From: Zoogloea oleivorans
Lineage (GTDB): Bacteria > Pseudomonadota > Gammaproteobacteria > Burkholderiales > Rhodocyclaceae
DNA length: 64,000 nucleotides
Assembly: GCF_008107625.1 (NCBI RefSeq)
Contig: NZ_SDKK01000010.1
Location: forward strand, 124,001-188,000
Direction: 5' to 3'
The notes below the pieces were generated by a model. That model had not been told where the DNA came from. It saw only the letters and a list, made by a program, of their open reading frames with translations, and made no database searches. Made by a program: the position numbers and the translations under genes. This document shows, one piece after another, positions 10,421 through 24,100 of the stretch. How positions within the stretch are numbered: position 1 is the first letter of the stretch; each line of letters opens with the position of its first letter.

Positions 10421-10488
10421 GATGCGTCAGCACGAATGCAGGCGTTGTCTGGCCGGCCAGCATCGCCCGAAATCCCCGCCCGGGTCAA

Positions 10489-15158
<4,670 letters not shown>

Positions 15159-15162
<4 letters not shown>

Positions 15163-16295
15163 GAGGCCGCCGCCTCTGCCGCTTCGTCCCCGTAACGGCT
15201 GGCGATATCGGCGAACTGCGGCAAATCTGCAAGAAATGCATCCACCACGTCCGGATCGAAGTGTGTTCCCCGCCCGGCGCAGATCATCTCCCGGGCGCCG
15301 TCCAGAGACACCGGATCCTTGTAAACACGGCGGGAGATCAGTGCATCGAAAACATCGGCGAGGGCCATCAAACGGGCTGCAATGGGGATTGCTTCGCCCG
15401 CCAGCCGGTCCGGGTAACCACTGCCGTCCCAGCGTTCGTGGTGGTGCCGGGCGATTTCCTTGGCGATGGCCAAAAACGGTACCGGCCGCTCGGCATCCTC
15501 TTCGGCGTGCTCGATGGCCTCGGCACCCAGCCGGGCGTGGGTCTGCATGATCGTCCACTCTTCCGGCGTGAGCTTGCCCGGCTTGAGCAGGATGTAATCG
15601 GGAATGCCCACCTTGCCGATATCGTGGAGCGGCGCCGACTTGACGATCAGATCGATGGTGTGAGGCGTCAGCGTGGCAGCATGACGCGGGTCGAGGGCCA
15701 GGCGCCGGGCCAGCACATTCATGTAGGCCTGGGTGCGGCGCAGGTGATTGCCGGTTTCCGGGTCGCGGATTTCTGCCAGTCGGGCCAGGGCCCGGATGCT
15801 CACTTCCTGGATGAGCAGGTTCTCGCCCATCCGGCGCGCGATTTCCGCTTCGAGAAAAGTATTCTGGTCGCGCAGGCCGTCGCGCGCCTTTTTCAGCTCC
15901 AGCTGGGTATGCACCCGCGCCAGCACGATAGTCGGACGCAGGGGCTTGCTGATGTAATCGACGGCCCCCAGCTCCAACCCCTTTTCCTCCTCGCGCACCC
16001 CGTCGAGGGCCGTCACGAAGATCACCGGAATGTCGCGGGTTCGCGGATCGGCCCGCAGGGCTTCGAAAACGGCATAGCCGTCCATCCCGGGCATCATCAC
16101 ATCCAGCAGGATCAGGTCCGGCATCGGGCTGGAGCAGGCCACCTGCAGGGCTCGCATGCCGCTCTGCGCACCGCGCACCCGGTAGAGGGGCTGCAGCAGT
16201 TCGCCGAGCACCTCAAGGTTTTCCGGGACGTCATCAACGATCAGGATCGTGGACCGGGTGTTGCCAGGGTCAGGGGCAAGGGTATCGGTGATCAC
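15159..16295 (-). CDS. Response regulator with HD-GYP phosphodiesterase output
   Basis: RpfG-type regulator expected to hydrolyse c-di-GMP when its receiver is phosphorylated. REC spans about residues 15-135 with the acceptor in [15 protein letters not shown] linker helix follows, then HD-GYP from about 165 to 365. The HD motif is PLHDIGKVG near 220 and the GYP motif is [13 protein letters not shown]. The metal-site aspartate is conserved in [11 protein letters not shown] used the GTG at 16295 ([11 protein letters not shown]) because the receiver starts soon after; an ATG at 16433 would add 46 residues of non-family sequence. Its stop overlaps the start of the hybrid kinase gene (ATGA), which makes them one operon. 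The length from the GTG is 378 residues. Confidence 0.9.
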
Positions 16296-16515
16296 GTGAA
16301 ACGCGCCAAATAGATGAATTGGAGGGCCCCAAAAGGCCCGAACCACACGCGGTCTCAAATCCCGGTGCGTTGTATTCTGCTTATCGACTTCCGGCGCGGC
16401 TTCTTTAGCCAGACCCGCGCACCACCGTGACATGTCTGACGGCTCCGTCCCGGGGCACGCAGGCGCACGCTAAACTGCAGGCCTCCTGCCCGACCGGAAA
16501 CCCTGCGCCCGCACC

Positions 16516-18243
16516 ATGCTGCCTGCCCTCGCCCGCCTGCTGCCGTTTCTCGCCTGGCGTCGCCAGCTTGACGCCGCCGGCCTGCGCGCCGACCTTCTGG
16601 CCGGCTTCTCGGTGGCCCTGGTGGCGATTCCCCAGGCCCTCGCCTACGCCCAGCTCGCCGGCCTGCCGCCCTACGTGGGCCTCTACGCGTCCCTGCTGCC
16701 CTGCATTGTCGGCGCCCTGTTCGGCTCATCCGGGCAGCTCAACACCGGCCCGGTGGCGCTGACCAGCCTGCTCACCGCCACCTCCCTCGCCCCGCTGGCC
16801 CTGCCGGGGTCCGAAACCTACCTGCTGCTGGCCGTCCAGCTGGCCATGCTGGCCGGCATCCTGCAGGTGGCCTTCGGTGCCCTGCGCCTGGCCCATTTTG
16901 CCGACCTGCTGTCCCACCCGGTGCTGCACGGCTTCATCAATGCCTGTTCGCTGCTCATCTGCGCGGCCCAGTTGCCAACGCTTCTCGGTCTGTCCAGCGC
17001 CGGCCAGCGGCCCTTTTTCGAGGCCGTCGTCGACCTGCTCGTCGCCCTGCCCGACGTCCACACGCCATCCGCCGTCCTCGGTCTGACCGCGGTGGCGGCC
17101 CTCATGGCCCTGCGCCGCCTCCTGCCGCGCTGGCCGGGGGTGCTGATCGTCGTGGCGGGTCTCACCCTGGTGGCCTGGCTCAGCGGCTTCGAGGACCGCG
17201 GCGGACGCGTCGTTGGCACCCTGCCGACGGAAATCCTCGCCTTCGCCCTGCCCCGCGCCGACTGGGGCCAGATCACCGACCTGCTGCCCTCGGCCTTCGT
17301 GCTGGCGCTGGTGAGCTTTCTGGAAGCCATGTCGAGCTGCAAGGTGGCTTCGGCGCGCACCGGCCAGCGCTGGGACGGCAACCAGGAACTGATTGGCCAG
17401 GGGCTCGCCAAACTCACCGCGTCGGTGTGCCAGGCCTACCCGGTGAGCGGCTCCTTCGGCCGCTCGGCCTTCCTCCTCACCCATGGCGCCCGCACCGGGC
17501 TGGCCTCGGTGGTCGGCGCACTGATGGTGCTGGCCGCGCTGTTCACCATCCCCGACCTGATCACCCACATTCCGCGCCCGGTGCTGGCAGCAGTCATCCT
17601 CGTCACCCTCGCCGCGCTGCTCTCGCCCAAGGCCCTGACCGAAGCCTGGCACACCAGCCGCGACGACGGTCTGGCCGGAACGGTGAGCTTCGTCGCCACC
17701 CTGGCCTTCGCCCCGCACATCGAGATCGGCATCCTGTCCGGCCTCATCCTGTCGCTGGCACTGCTCATCTACCGCAGCATGAAGCCGCGCGTCGCCGTGC
17801 TCGGCCGCCACCCGGACGGCACCTGGCGTGACGCCGAACGCTTCAAGCTGCCCGAGCCCCACCCGCAGCTGACCATCCTGCGCTTCGACGGCCCGCTGCA
17901 CTTCGTCAACGCCGCCACCTTCGAAGACGCCGCCCTCGCCGCCGAGCGGGACCACCCGCAACTCAAGGTGCTGTTGCTGTCCTGCGCCGGCATCAACGAC
18001 ATGGACGCCAGCGGCGTCGAGACCCTGCGCCGCATCCAGCGCCAGATGAAGGACAGCGGCCACACCCTGGCCTGCTGCGGCCTCAAGAAACAGGTCATCG
18101 ACGTGCTGGAGCGCACCGGCCTGTGGGCCACCCTCGCCCCCCACGCCGCCTACCGCACCGAAGACCACGCCCTGCAGCACCTGCTGCCCACCCTCGAGCA
18201 GGTCAAACCGCCCCCCGCCATGCGCCGCGGCTTCGAGTGGTGA
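16516..18243 (+). CDS. SulP-family anion transporter with C-terminal STAS domain
   Basis: Inner-membrane sulfate/bicarbonate-type permease of the SLC26/SulP family, 575 residues. The N-terminal membrane part has the family signature GFSVALVAIPQALAYAQLAG, followed by about 12 further hydrophobic stretches to about residue 415. A cytoplasmic STAS domain occupies about residues 440-565, with its key loop in CAGINDMDASGVETL. Members carry sulfate, bicarbonate or dicarboxylates, and the sequence does not tell which applies here. It is divergent from the HD-GYP gene across a 220-base region in which I see no clear operator. The start ATG 16516 lacks a strong ribosome site but matches family N-termini. 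It is probably a separate unit from the downstream GTPase gene. Confidence 0.9.
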   Translation: MLPALARLLPFLAWRRQLDAAGLRADLLAGFSVALVAIPQALAYAQLAGLPPYVGLYASLLPCIVGALFGSSGQLNTGPVALTSLLTATSLAPLALPGSETYLLLAVQLAMLAGILQVAFGALRLAHFADLLSHPVLHGFINACSLLICAAQLPTLLGLSSAGQRPFFEAVVDLLVALPDVHTPSAVLGLTAVAALMALRRLLPRWPGVLIVVAGLTLVAWLSGFEDRGGRVVGTLPTEILAFALPRADWGQITDLLPSAFVLALVSFLEAMSSCKVASARTGQRWDGNQELIGQGLAKLTASVCQAYPVSGSFGRSAFLLTHGARTGLASVVGALMVLAALFTIPDLITHIPRPVLAAVILVTLAALLSPKALTEAWHTSRDDGLAGTVSFVATLAFAPHIEIGILSGLILSLALLIYRSMKPRVAVLGRHPDGTWRDAERFKLPEPHPQLTILRFDGPLHFVNAATFEDAALAAERDHPQLKVLLLSCAGINDMDASGVETLRRIQRQMKDSGHTLACCGLKKQVIDVLERTGLWATLAPHAAYRTEDHALQHLLPTLEQVKPPPAMRRGFEW

Positions 18244-18349
18244 GCGCAGATTTGTTGACCTGAGTCGTTGTTGGCGCCTTTACAGAGGCAGATACTTGGC
18301 TGAATTCATGCTTTCAGGCTTTCAGAACAAACAACAAAGGGAGCGCCTC

Positions 18350-20401
18350 ATGACACCCACCTCGGTCCGCGACATCCGCAATCTCAGTCTGCTCGGCCAG
18401 TCCGGCAGCGGCAAGACGACCCTCCTCGAAAAGCTCCTCGTCACCGCTGGCACCATCGGCGCCCCCGGCTCGGTCGAAAAGGGCGACACCGTCAGCGACT
18501 ACGACCCGCAGGAAAAAACCCTTGGCCACTCCCTCAACAGCGCCCTCGCCCACCTCGAATGGGCCGAACACTGGGTGAACATCCTCGACACCCCGGGCCT
18601 GCCCGACTTCCTTGGCCGCGCGCTGGCCACCCTGCCGGCCGTCGAAACCGCCGTCGTCGTCATCAACGCCACGGCCGGCGTCGAAACCGTCACCCGCAAG
18701 GTCATGGAAGCCGCCACCGGCCAGTGCCGCATGATCGTCGTCAATCGCATCGATGCGCCGGGCGTGGATTTCGCCGCCCTGATGGAGCGCATCACCAGCA
18801 GTTTCGGCAAGGAATGCCTGCCCATCAACCTGCCCACCGCCGGCGGCGCCGGTGTCATCGACTGCTTCTTCAAGCCCGACTACGACGCCGTGCCGGCTTT
18901 CTCGAGCGTGCGTGAAGCCCACGACCGCATCGTCGACCAGGTCGTCGAAGTGGATGAAGAACTGATGGCGCTCTACCTCGAACAAGGCGAATCCCTGCAG
19001 CCGGAACAGCTCCACGACCCCTTCGAGCAATCCCTGCGCGAAGGCCACCTGATTCCCGTGTGCTTCACCTCGGCCCGCAGCGGCGCCGGCATCACCGAAC
19101 TGCTCGACATCCTGGGCCGCCTGCTGCCCGACCCGACCGAAGGCAATCCGCCCGCCTTCCTGAAGGGCGAAGGCCCCGCCGCCGTCTCGGTCAATTGCAC
19201 CACCGATGCCGACCAGCACGTCATCGCCCACGTCTTCCAGGTCAGCAACGACCCCTTCCGCGGCAAGCTCGGCCTGTTCCGCATCCACCAGGGCACCGTC
19301 ACGCCCAACACCCAGCTCTTCATCGGCGACGCCCGCAAGCCTTTCAAGGTCGGCCACCTGCTGCGCGTCCAGGGCAAGACCCAGACCGAAATCCCCGTCG
19401 GCATTCCCGGCGACCTCTGCGCCGTGGCACGGATCGATGACATCCACCGCGACGCCGTCCTCCACGACTCCCACGACGAAGACCATTTCCACCTCGTCCC
19501 GCCCGCCTACCCGCAACCGGTCTTCGGCCTCGCCCTCTTGCCCGAAAAGCATGGCGACGAACAGAAACTCTCCGAAGCCCTGCACCGCCTGCTTGACGAA
19601 GACCCCTGCCTGTCCGTCGAACACAACGCCCAGGCCAAGGAAACGGTGATCCGCGGCCTCGGTGAAATCCATCTCAAGGTGGTGCTCGAACAGCTCAAGA
19701 CCCGCGGCAACATCAGCCTGTCCACCAAGCCGCCGGCCATTCCTTATCGCGAAACCATTGCCGCCACCGGTGAAGCCCGTTACCGCCACAAGAAGCAGAG
19801 CGGCGGTGCCGGCCAGTTCGGCGAAGTGGCGCTGCGGGTCGAAGCCCTGGAACGGGGTGCCGGCATCCAGCTGGCCGACGAAGTGAAGGGTGGCACCATT
19901 CCCACCCACTTCATGCCCGCCGTCGAAAAAGGCGTGCGCCAGGCCCTTGCCGAAGGCGTGATGGCCGGCTTCCCGCTGCAGGACATCCGCGTGGTGGCAG
20001 TCGACGGCAAGCACCACGCCGTCGATTCAAATGAAATCTCCTTCGTTACTGCCGCCCGCCATGCCGTGCAGGAAGCCGTTCAGGCTGCCCGCCCGGTGGT
20101 ACTGGAACCGCTGATCACCCTGACGGTACGCATCGCCGACGAGCATTTCGGCGGCATCAGTGCCGAACTGGCCGGCCGCCGCGGCCATGTCACCGGCACC
20201 GACAGCCCGCAACCCGGCGTCACCGAAATCACCAGCCAGATTCCGATGGCCGAGATGGAAGGTTTCGAGTCACGCCTCAAGTCCATCAGCGGCGGTGACG
20301 GCACCTGCAGCATCGCCTTCAGCCACTACGAAGCGGCACCGGCCGAGGTGCAGCAACGCCTGGCCCGCGAGCACGTGGGCAAAAGGGGGGGCGAGCAGTA
20401 A
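18350..20401 (+). CDS. Elongation factor G-like GTPase (FusA2-type)
   Basis: A paralogue of translation factor EF-G with all five EF-G domains, 683 residues. The P-loop is GQSGSGKTT instead of the canonical AHIDAGKTT. Switch II is DTPGLPDF, so the catalytic histidine of EF-G (DTPGH) is Leu here. The base-recognition motif is VNRIDA. Domain IV (RYRHKKQSGGAGQFGEV) and domain V (ITSQIPMAEMEGFESRL) are well conserved. These changes are seen in the EF-G-like clade represented by mycobacterial FusA2, whose physiological role is unsettled, so it is unlikely to be the main translocase. ATG 18350 is preceded by AAGGGAG at 6-7 bases spacing, which decides it over upstream in-frame ATGs. A strong terminator follows. 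Confidence 0.9.
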   Translation: MTPTSVRDIRNLSLLGQSGSGKTTLLEKLLVTAGTIGAPGSVEKGDTVSDYDPQEKTLGHSLNSALAHLEWAEHWVNILDTPGLPDFLGRALATLPAVETAVVVINATAGVETVTRKVMEAATGQCRMIVVNRIDAPGVDFAALMERITSSFGKECLPINLPTAGGAGVIDCFFKPDYDAVPAFSSVREAHDRIVDQVVEVDEELMALYLEQGESLQPEQLHDPFEQSLREGHLIPVCFTSARSGAGITELLDILGRLLPDPTEGNPPAFLKGEGPAAVSVNCTTDADQHVIAHVFQVSNDPFRGKLGLFRIHQGTVTPNTQLFIGDARKPFKVGHLLRVQGKTQTEIPVGIPGDLCAVARIDDIHRDAVLHDSHDEDHFHLVPPAYPQPVFGLALLPEKHGDEQKLSEALHRLLDEDPCLSVEHNAQAKETVIRGLGEIHLKVVLEQLKTRGNISLSTKPPAIPYRETIAATGEARYRHKKQSGGAGQFGEVALRVEALERGAGIQLADEVKGGTIPTHFMPAVEKGVRQALAEGVMAGFPLQDIRVVAVDGKHHAVDSNEISFVTAARHAVQEAVQAARPVVLEPLITLTVRIADEHFGGISAELAGRRGHVTGTDSPQPGVTEITSQIPMAEMEGFESRLKSISGGDGTCSIAFSHYEAAPAEVQQRLAREHVGKRGGEQ

Positions 20402-20421
20402 GCAGGATCGGAACCCCAAAC

Positions 20422-20450
20422 AAAAGGGAGGCGCCAGGCCTCCCTTTTTT
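20422..20450. terminator. Bidirectional rho-independent terminator
   Basis: AAAAGGGAGGC pairs with GCCTCCCTTTT, with a small loop, and a run of six T follows. It is shared by the convergent EF-G-like and hemerythrin genes. Confidence 0.9.
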
Positions 20451-20474
20451 ATCGACTTATCCGCAAGGCCTGGT

Positions 20475-21008
20475 TCAGACCGGGCCATAGAGGGGATACA
20501 AGCTGACCTCCTCGCTGCGGATGCGCTCCACCAGCACCTTACCAATGCCGTCCAGTTCCTGCGCAAATGCGTCGGCAAGTTCGGGCTGCTCGGCCAAGTG
20601 GCGGTATTTCTCGAGAAAGGCCACGACAACCTTGCCGATGGCATCCATCTCGTGACGAAAGCGGTGCATCAGATCATGGCTGACCGTGTCGTTAGCGAGG
20701 GCATGTTCGAGGTAGATATAGAGGCGCACGTTCTCCTTGAGCAGGTGACCGTGCAACATGTGGCGAAACTCATCGAGGTACCCGCTCGTTGCAGGCAGAT
20801 CGCCGGCAAGCACACTGGCTCTGATTTCCGTGAACAGGCGCAACAGCTCCCGGTGATCGTTCTCGAACTGCCCGATCAACTCCGGGTGATATTGAATGGA
20901 GGTGCCCGGCGCGGTGGGTTTGGATGCGGCAGGAACAACGCAAACTGGCGCAAGCGGTGCGGCAGCTTCCTTTTTGTGCTTGCCAAAAATCAGATCGAGC
21001 AAAAACAT
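20475..21008 (-). CDS. Hemerythrin HHE-domain protein
   Basis: Cytoplasmic non-heme di-iron protein of 177 residues. After a short, poorly conserved N-terminal tail (about residues 1-38, possibly amphipathic: MFLLDLIFGKHKKE) comes one four-helix hemerythrin domain. Candidate ligands are in FENDHRELL, EFRHMLHGHLLKENVRLY, HRFRHEMDAI and RIRSEEVSLYPLY. Such proteins bind O2 or NO, or act in iron and redox sensing; the exact role is open. An AGGAGG site precedes ATG 21008. The promoter region carries a perfect FNR-type box at -41.5, so expression under low oxygen or nitrosative conditions is likely. It lies downstream of hrpA on the same strand but should be transcribed from its own promoter. Confidence 0.88.
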   Translation of the reverse strand: MFLLDLIFGKHKKEAAAPLAPVCVVPAASKPTAPGTSIQYHPELIGQFENDHRELLRLFTEIRASVLAGDLPATSGYLDEFRHMLHGHLLKENVRLYIYLEHALANDTVSHDLMHRFRHEMDAIGKVVVAFLEKYRHLAEQPELADAFAQELDGIGKVLVERIRSEEVSLYPLYGPV

Positions 21009-21067
21009 GATGAACCTCCTGGGCTGCCGGGGGGTACCCGTATCCCCAATCCGGGCACGCCCCCCAA

Positions 21068-21116
21068 GACGCGCATGATATTGGCTTTGTCATAATGACA
21101 AATTGATGCCAATCAA
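21068..21116 (-). promoter_or_regulatory. FNR/ANR/DNR-type class II promoter of the hemerythrin gene, with adjacent palindrome
   Basis: A perfect TTGAT-N4-ATCAA box (TTGATGCCAATCAA, 21103-21116) is centred 41.5 bases upstream of the start point predicted from a TATCAT -10 element at 21075-21080. That is the exact class II FNR geometry. Directly inside it is a second dyad, TTGTCATAATGACAA (21087-21101), between the box and the -10. The box sequence and spacing are read directly; the regulator's identity is inferred. Confidence 0.75.
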
Positions 21117-21137
21117 CGCAGCCCGGCCCACATACAC

Positions 21138-24100
21138 TCACCGCGGACGGCTCTCCCATATCTTCTGCAGACGCTTTACCGACACCGGCATCGGTGTCCT
21201 CAGCTCCTGGGCAAACAGGCCGATGCGCAGCTCCTCCAGCATCCAGCGGAATTCTTCCAGTTGCGGGTCGGTAACGCCGGCCTTGGCCTTGGCGAGCCAT
21301 TCCCGCTCGAAGGGCTGGGCCAGGCTTTTCCACTCGGCCATCAGCTGGGCATCGCGGGCCGGACTGGTGCGCAGCTTGTCGATGCGCACGGTGACGCCCT
21401 TCAGGTAGCGCGGAATCTGCGCGATGCGCTCGTAGGGCAAGGCCACCAGGAAGTTCTTCGGCATCAGCCGGGCCGCCTGGGCCTGAATGTCGGCCACCAC
21501 CTCCGGGAAGGTCTTGAGGCCGGCGACGCGCTTGGTCATCGTGGCATGCTCGGCAATCAGCTGGCCGGTGAGGCGCATCAGCTCCTGGGCCACCAGCGTG
21601 ATGCGCGGCTTGGCATCCTTGCAGCGCTGGGCAAAGCTGTCGGCGTCCACCGGCAGCGGGTCGAGCAGGCAGCAACGCTCCAGCGTGGCCGTCACCAGCT
21701 GGGCCTTCAGATCGGCTTCGGAGCCGTAGTTGATGAACTGCAGCGCCAGTTCGCGGATGCCCGGCAGCTTCTCGATAGCCTTCACCTGGGCCGACAACTC
21801 CAGCGCAAACAGCCGCGCCATGCCGCCCCGATGCACCTTGGCCGCCTCTTCCGGCGTGTCGTAGGGGCGCAGCGAGACGCTGGCGCCGTCGTCGTGCAGA
21901 GCCGGAAAACCGACGATCTCGCGGCCGGCCACCTTGATTTCCAGCAGCTCCGGCAGCGGGCCAAATGTCCAGCTCGTGTAACCACCGAGCTGCGCCTCGG
22001 CCGCCGGCGCCTTGCCCGACGGCGCCGACTTTTGCACTTCGGGCTGGCCCTTCTTCGGCGCCGGCGCCTCGCTGGCCGGCACAATCTTGGCCGCCTGGAA
22101 GCGCGCCGCCACCTGCTCACGGAAGCGCGTGCGCAGCTCGGCCAGATTGCGTGACTGGCCGAGGATGCGGCCGTGCTCGTCCTGCACCCGGAAGTTCATG
22201 AAACAGTGGGGATTCAGGTTCTCGGAGCGGAAGCTTTCCATCGGCAACTTCAGCGACACCCGCTCTTCGACGAAGCGCTGCATGGCCTTGAGCAGCGGCT
22301 CGTCCTGATCGAACTCGCCGGCTTCGAATCGGGTCATGAAATCGCCGGCGCTCTCGGCCATCGGCTGCAGGCGATGACGGTGCTTCTGCGGCACGGTGCG
22401 CAGCAGCGCGGTGACCTTTTCTTCGAGCAGGCCCGGTACCAGCCATTCGCAGCGGTTGGCCGGCACCTGGTTGAGCATGGCCAGCGGCACGGTCAGCGTC
22501 ACGCCGTCGTCGGCGTCGCCGGGGGCGTGCAGGTAAGTGAGCCGGAGCTTCTGGCCGAGCACGTCGAGATTCGACGGAAAACGGTCGGTGGTGATGCCTT
22601 CCGCGTCGTGGCGCATCAGCTGGTCGCGGGTCAGCTGCAGGGTCTTGGCCGAGGCTTTCTCGGCCTCCTTGCGCCAGGCCTCGAAGCTGGCCAGATCGAG
22701 CACTTCCGGCGGCAGCTTGGCGTCGTAGAAGGCGTAGATCAGCTCGTCGTCCACCAGCACGTCGGGGCGGCGGGACTTGTGTTCCAGACGTTCGATTTCC
22801 GCCACCAGACGCTGGTTGTGGGTCAGGAAGGGCATGCCGCGCGCCGGGCCTTCGGCAATCTCGCCCTGCACCAGACCTTCGCGGATGAACAGCTCGCGAC
22901 ACAGGTCCGGGTCGATCTCCCGGTAGCTCACACCACGGCGCGGATACACCGTGAGGCCATACAGCGTGCCGCGCTCCCAGGCGCGCACGGCGCCGCTGGC
23001 CTTCGACCAGTGGGGTTCGGAAATCTGGCGCTTGAGCAGGTGCTCACCCACCTCTTCCAGCCATTCAGGCTCGATGCGCGCCAGGCAGCGGGCAAACAGG
23101 CGGGATGTATCCACCAGCTCGGCGCCCATGATCCACTTGCCGGCCTTCTTGGCGATGGCGGAGCCCGGATGCGGCCAGAACTTGATGCCGCGGGCACCCA
23201 GGTAACTGCCGGCGGCCGGCCCGGTGGCATCCTCGATCTTGCAGCCCACGTGGCCCATCAGGCCGGTAAGCAGCGCCTTGTGGATGGCGTCGTAACTGGC
23301 CGGTTTGTCGTTCTCCTTCCAGCCGTGCTCGGCGCACAGGGTGTGCAGCTGGGCGTACACGTCGCGCCATTCGCGCAGGCGCAGCCACGACAGGAAATGC
23401 GTCTTGCACCAGGCCTTCTGTTTGCTGGAGGTTTCGTGGCGCTGGACTTCCTCCCAGGCTTTCCAGAGGTTCCAGAACCACAGGAACTCGGATTTCTGCT
23501 CGTTCTCGGTACCGCGAAAACGCGCGTGGGCCTGGTCGGCAGCAGCCTGACGCTCGGGCGGACGCTCGCGCACATCCTGCGTGGACAGCGCGGCGGCGAT
23601 CACCAGCACTTCGGACAGGCTGCCCCGGTCGCGGGCAGCGAGGATCATGCGGCCGATCTTCGGGTCGAGCGGCAGCTTGGCGAGTTCGCGGCCGATGGGC
23701 GTGAGGTTCATCGTCCCCTCGCCCTCCACCTCGATCACCGCGCCCAGTTCGGCCAGCAGCTGGTAGCCGTCGGCGATCATGCGCGGCAGCGGCGCGTCGA
23801 TGAAGGGAAAATCGGCCACCTCGCCCAGCTTCAGCGACTTCATGCGCAGGATCACGCCGGCCAGCGACGAGCGCAGGATTTCCGGATCGGTGTGCTCGGG
23901 GCGCTTGTTGTAATCGTCCTCGTCGTAGAGACGGAAGCACACGCCGTCCATCACCCGGCCGCAACGGCCGGCGCGCTGGCGGGCCGCCGACTGGGCGACC
24001 TTCTCGATCTGCAGTTGCTCGACCTTGTTGCGGTGGGAGTAACGCTTCAACCGGGCCAGGCCGGTGTCGATCACGTAGCGGATGCCCGGCACGGTCAGCG

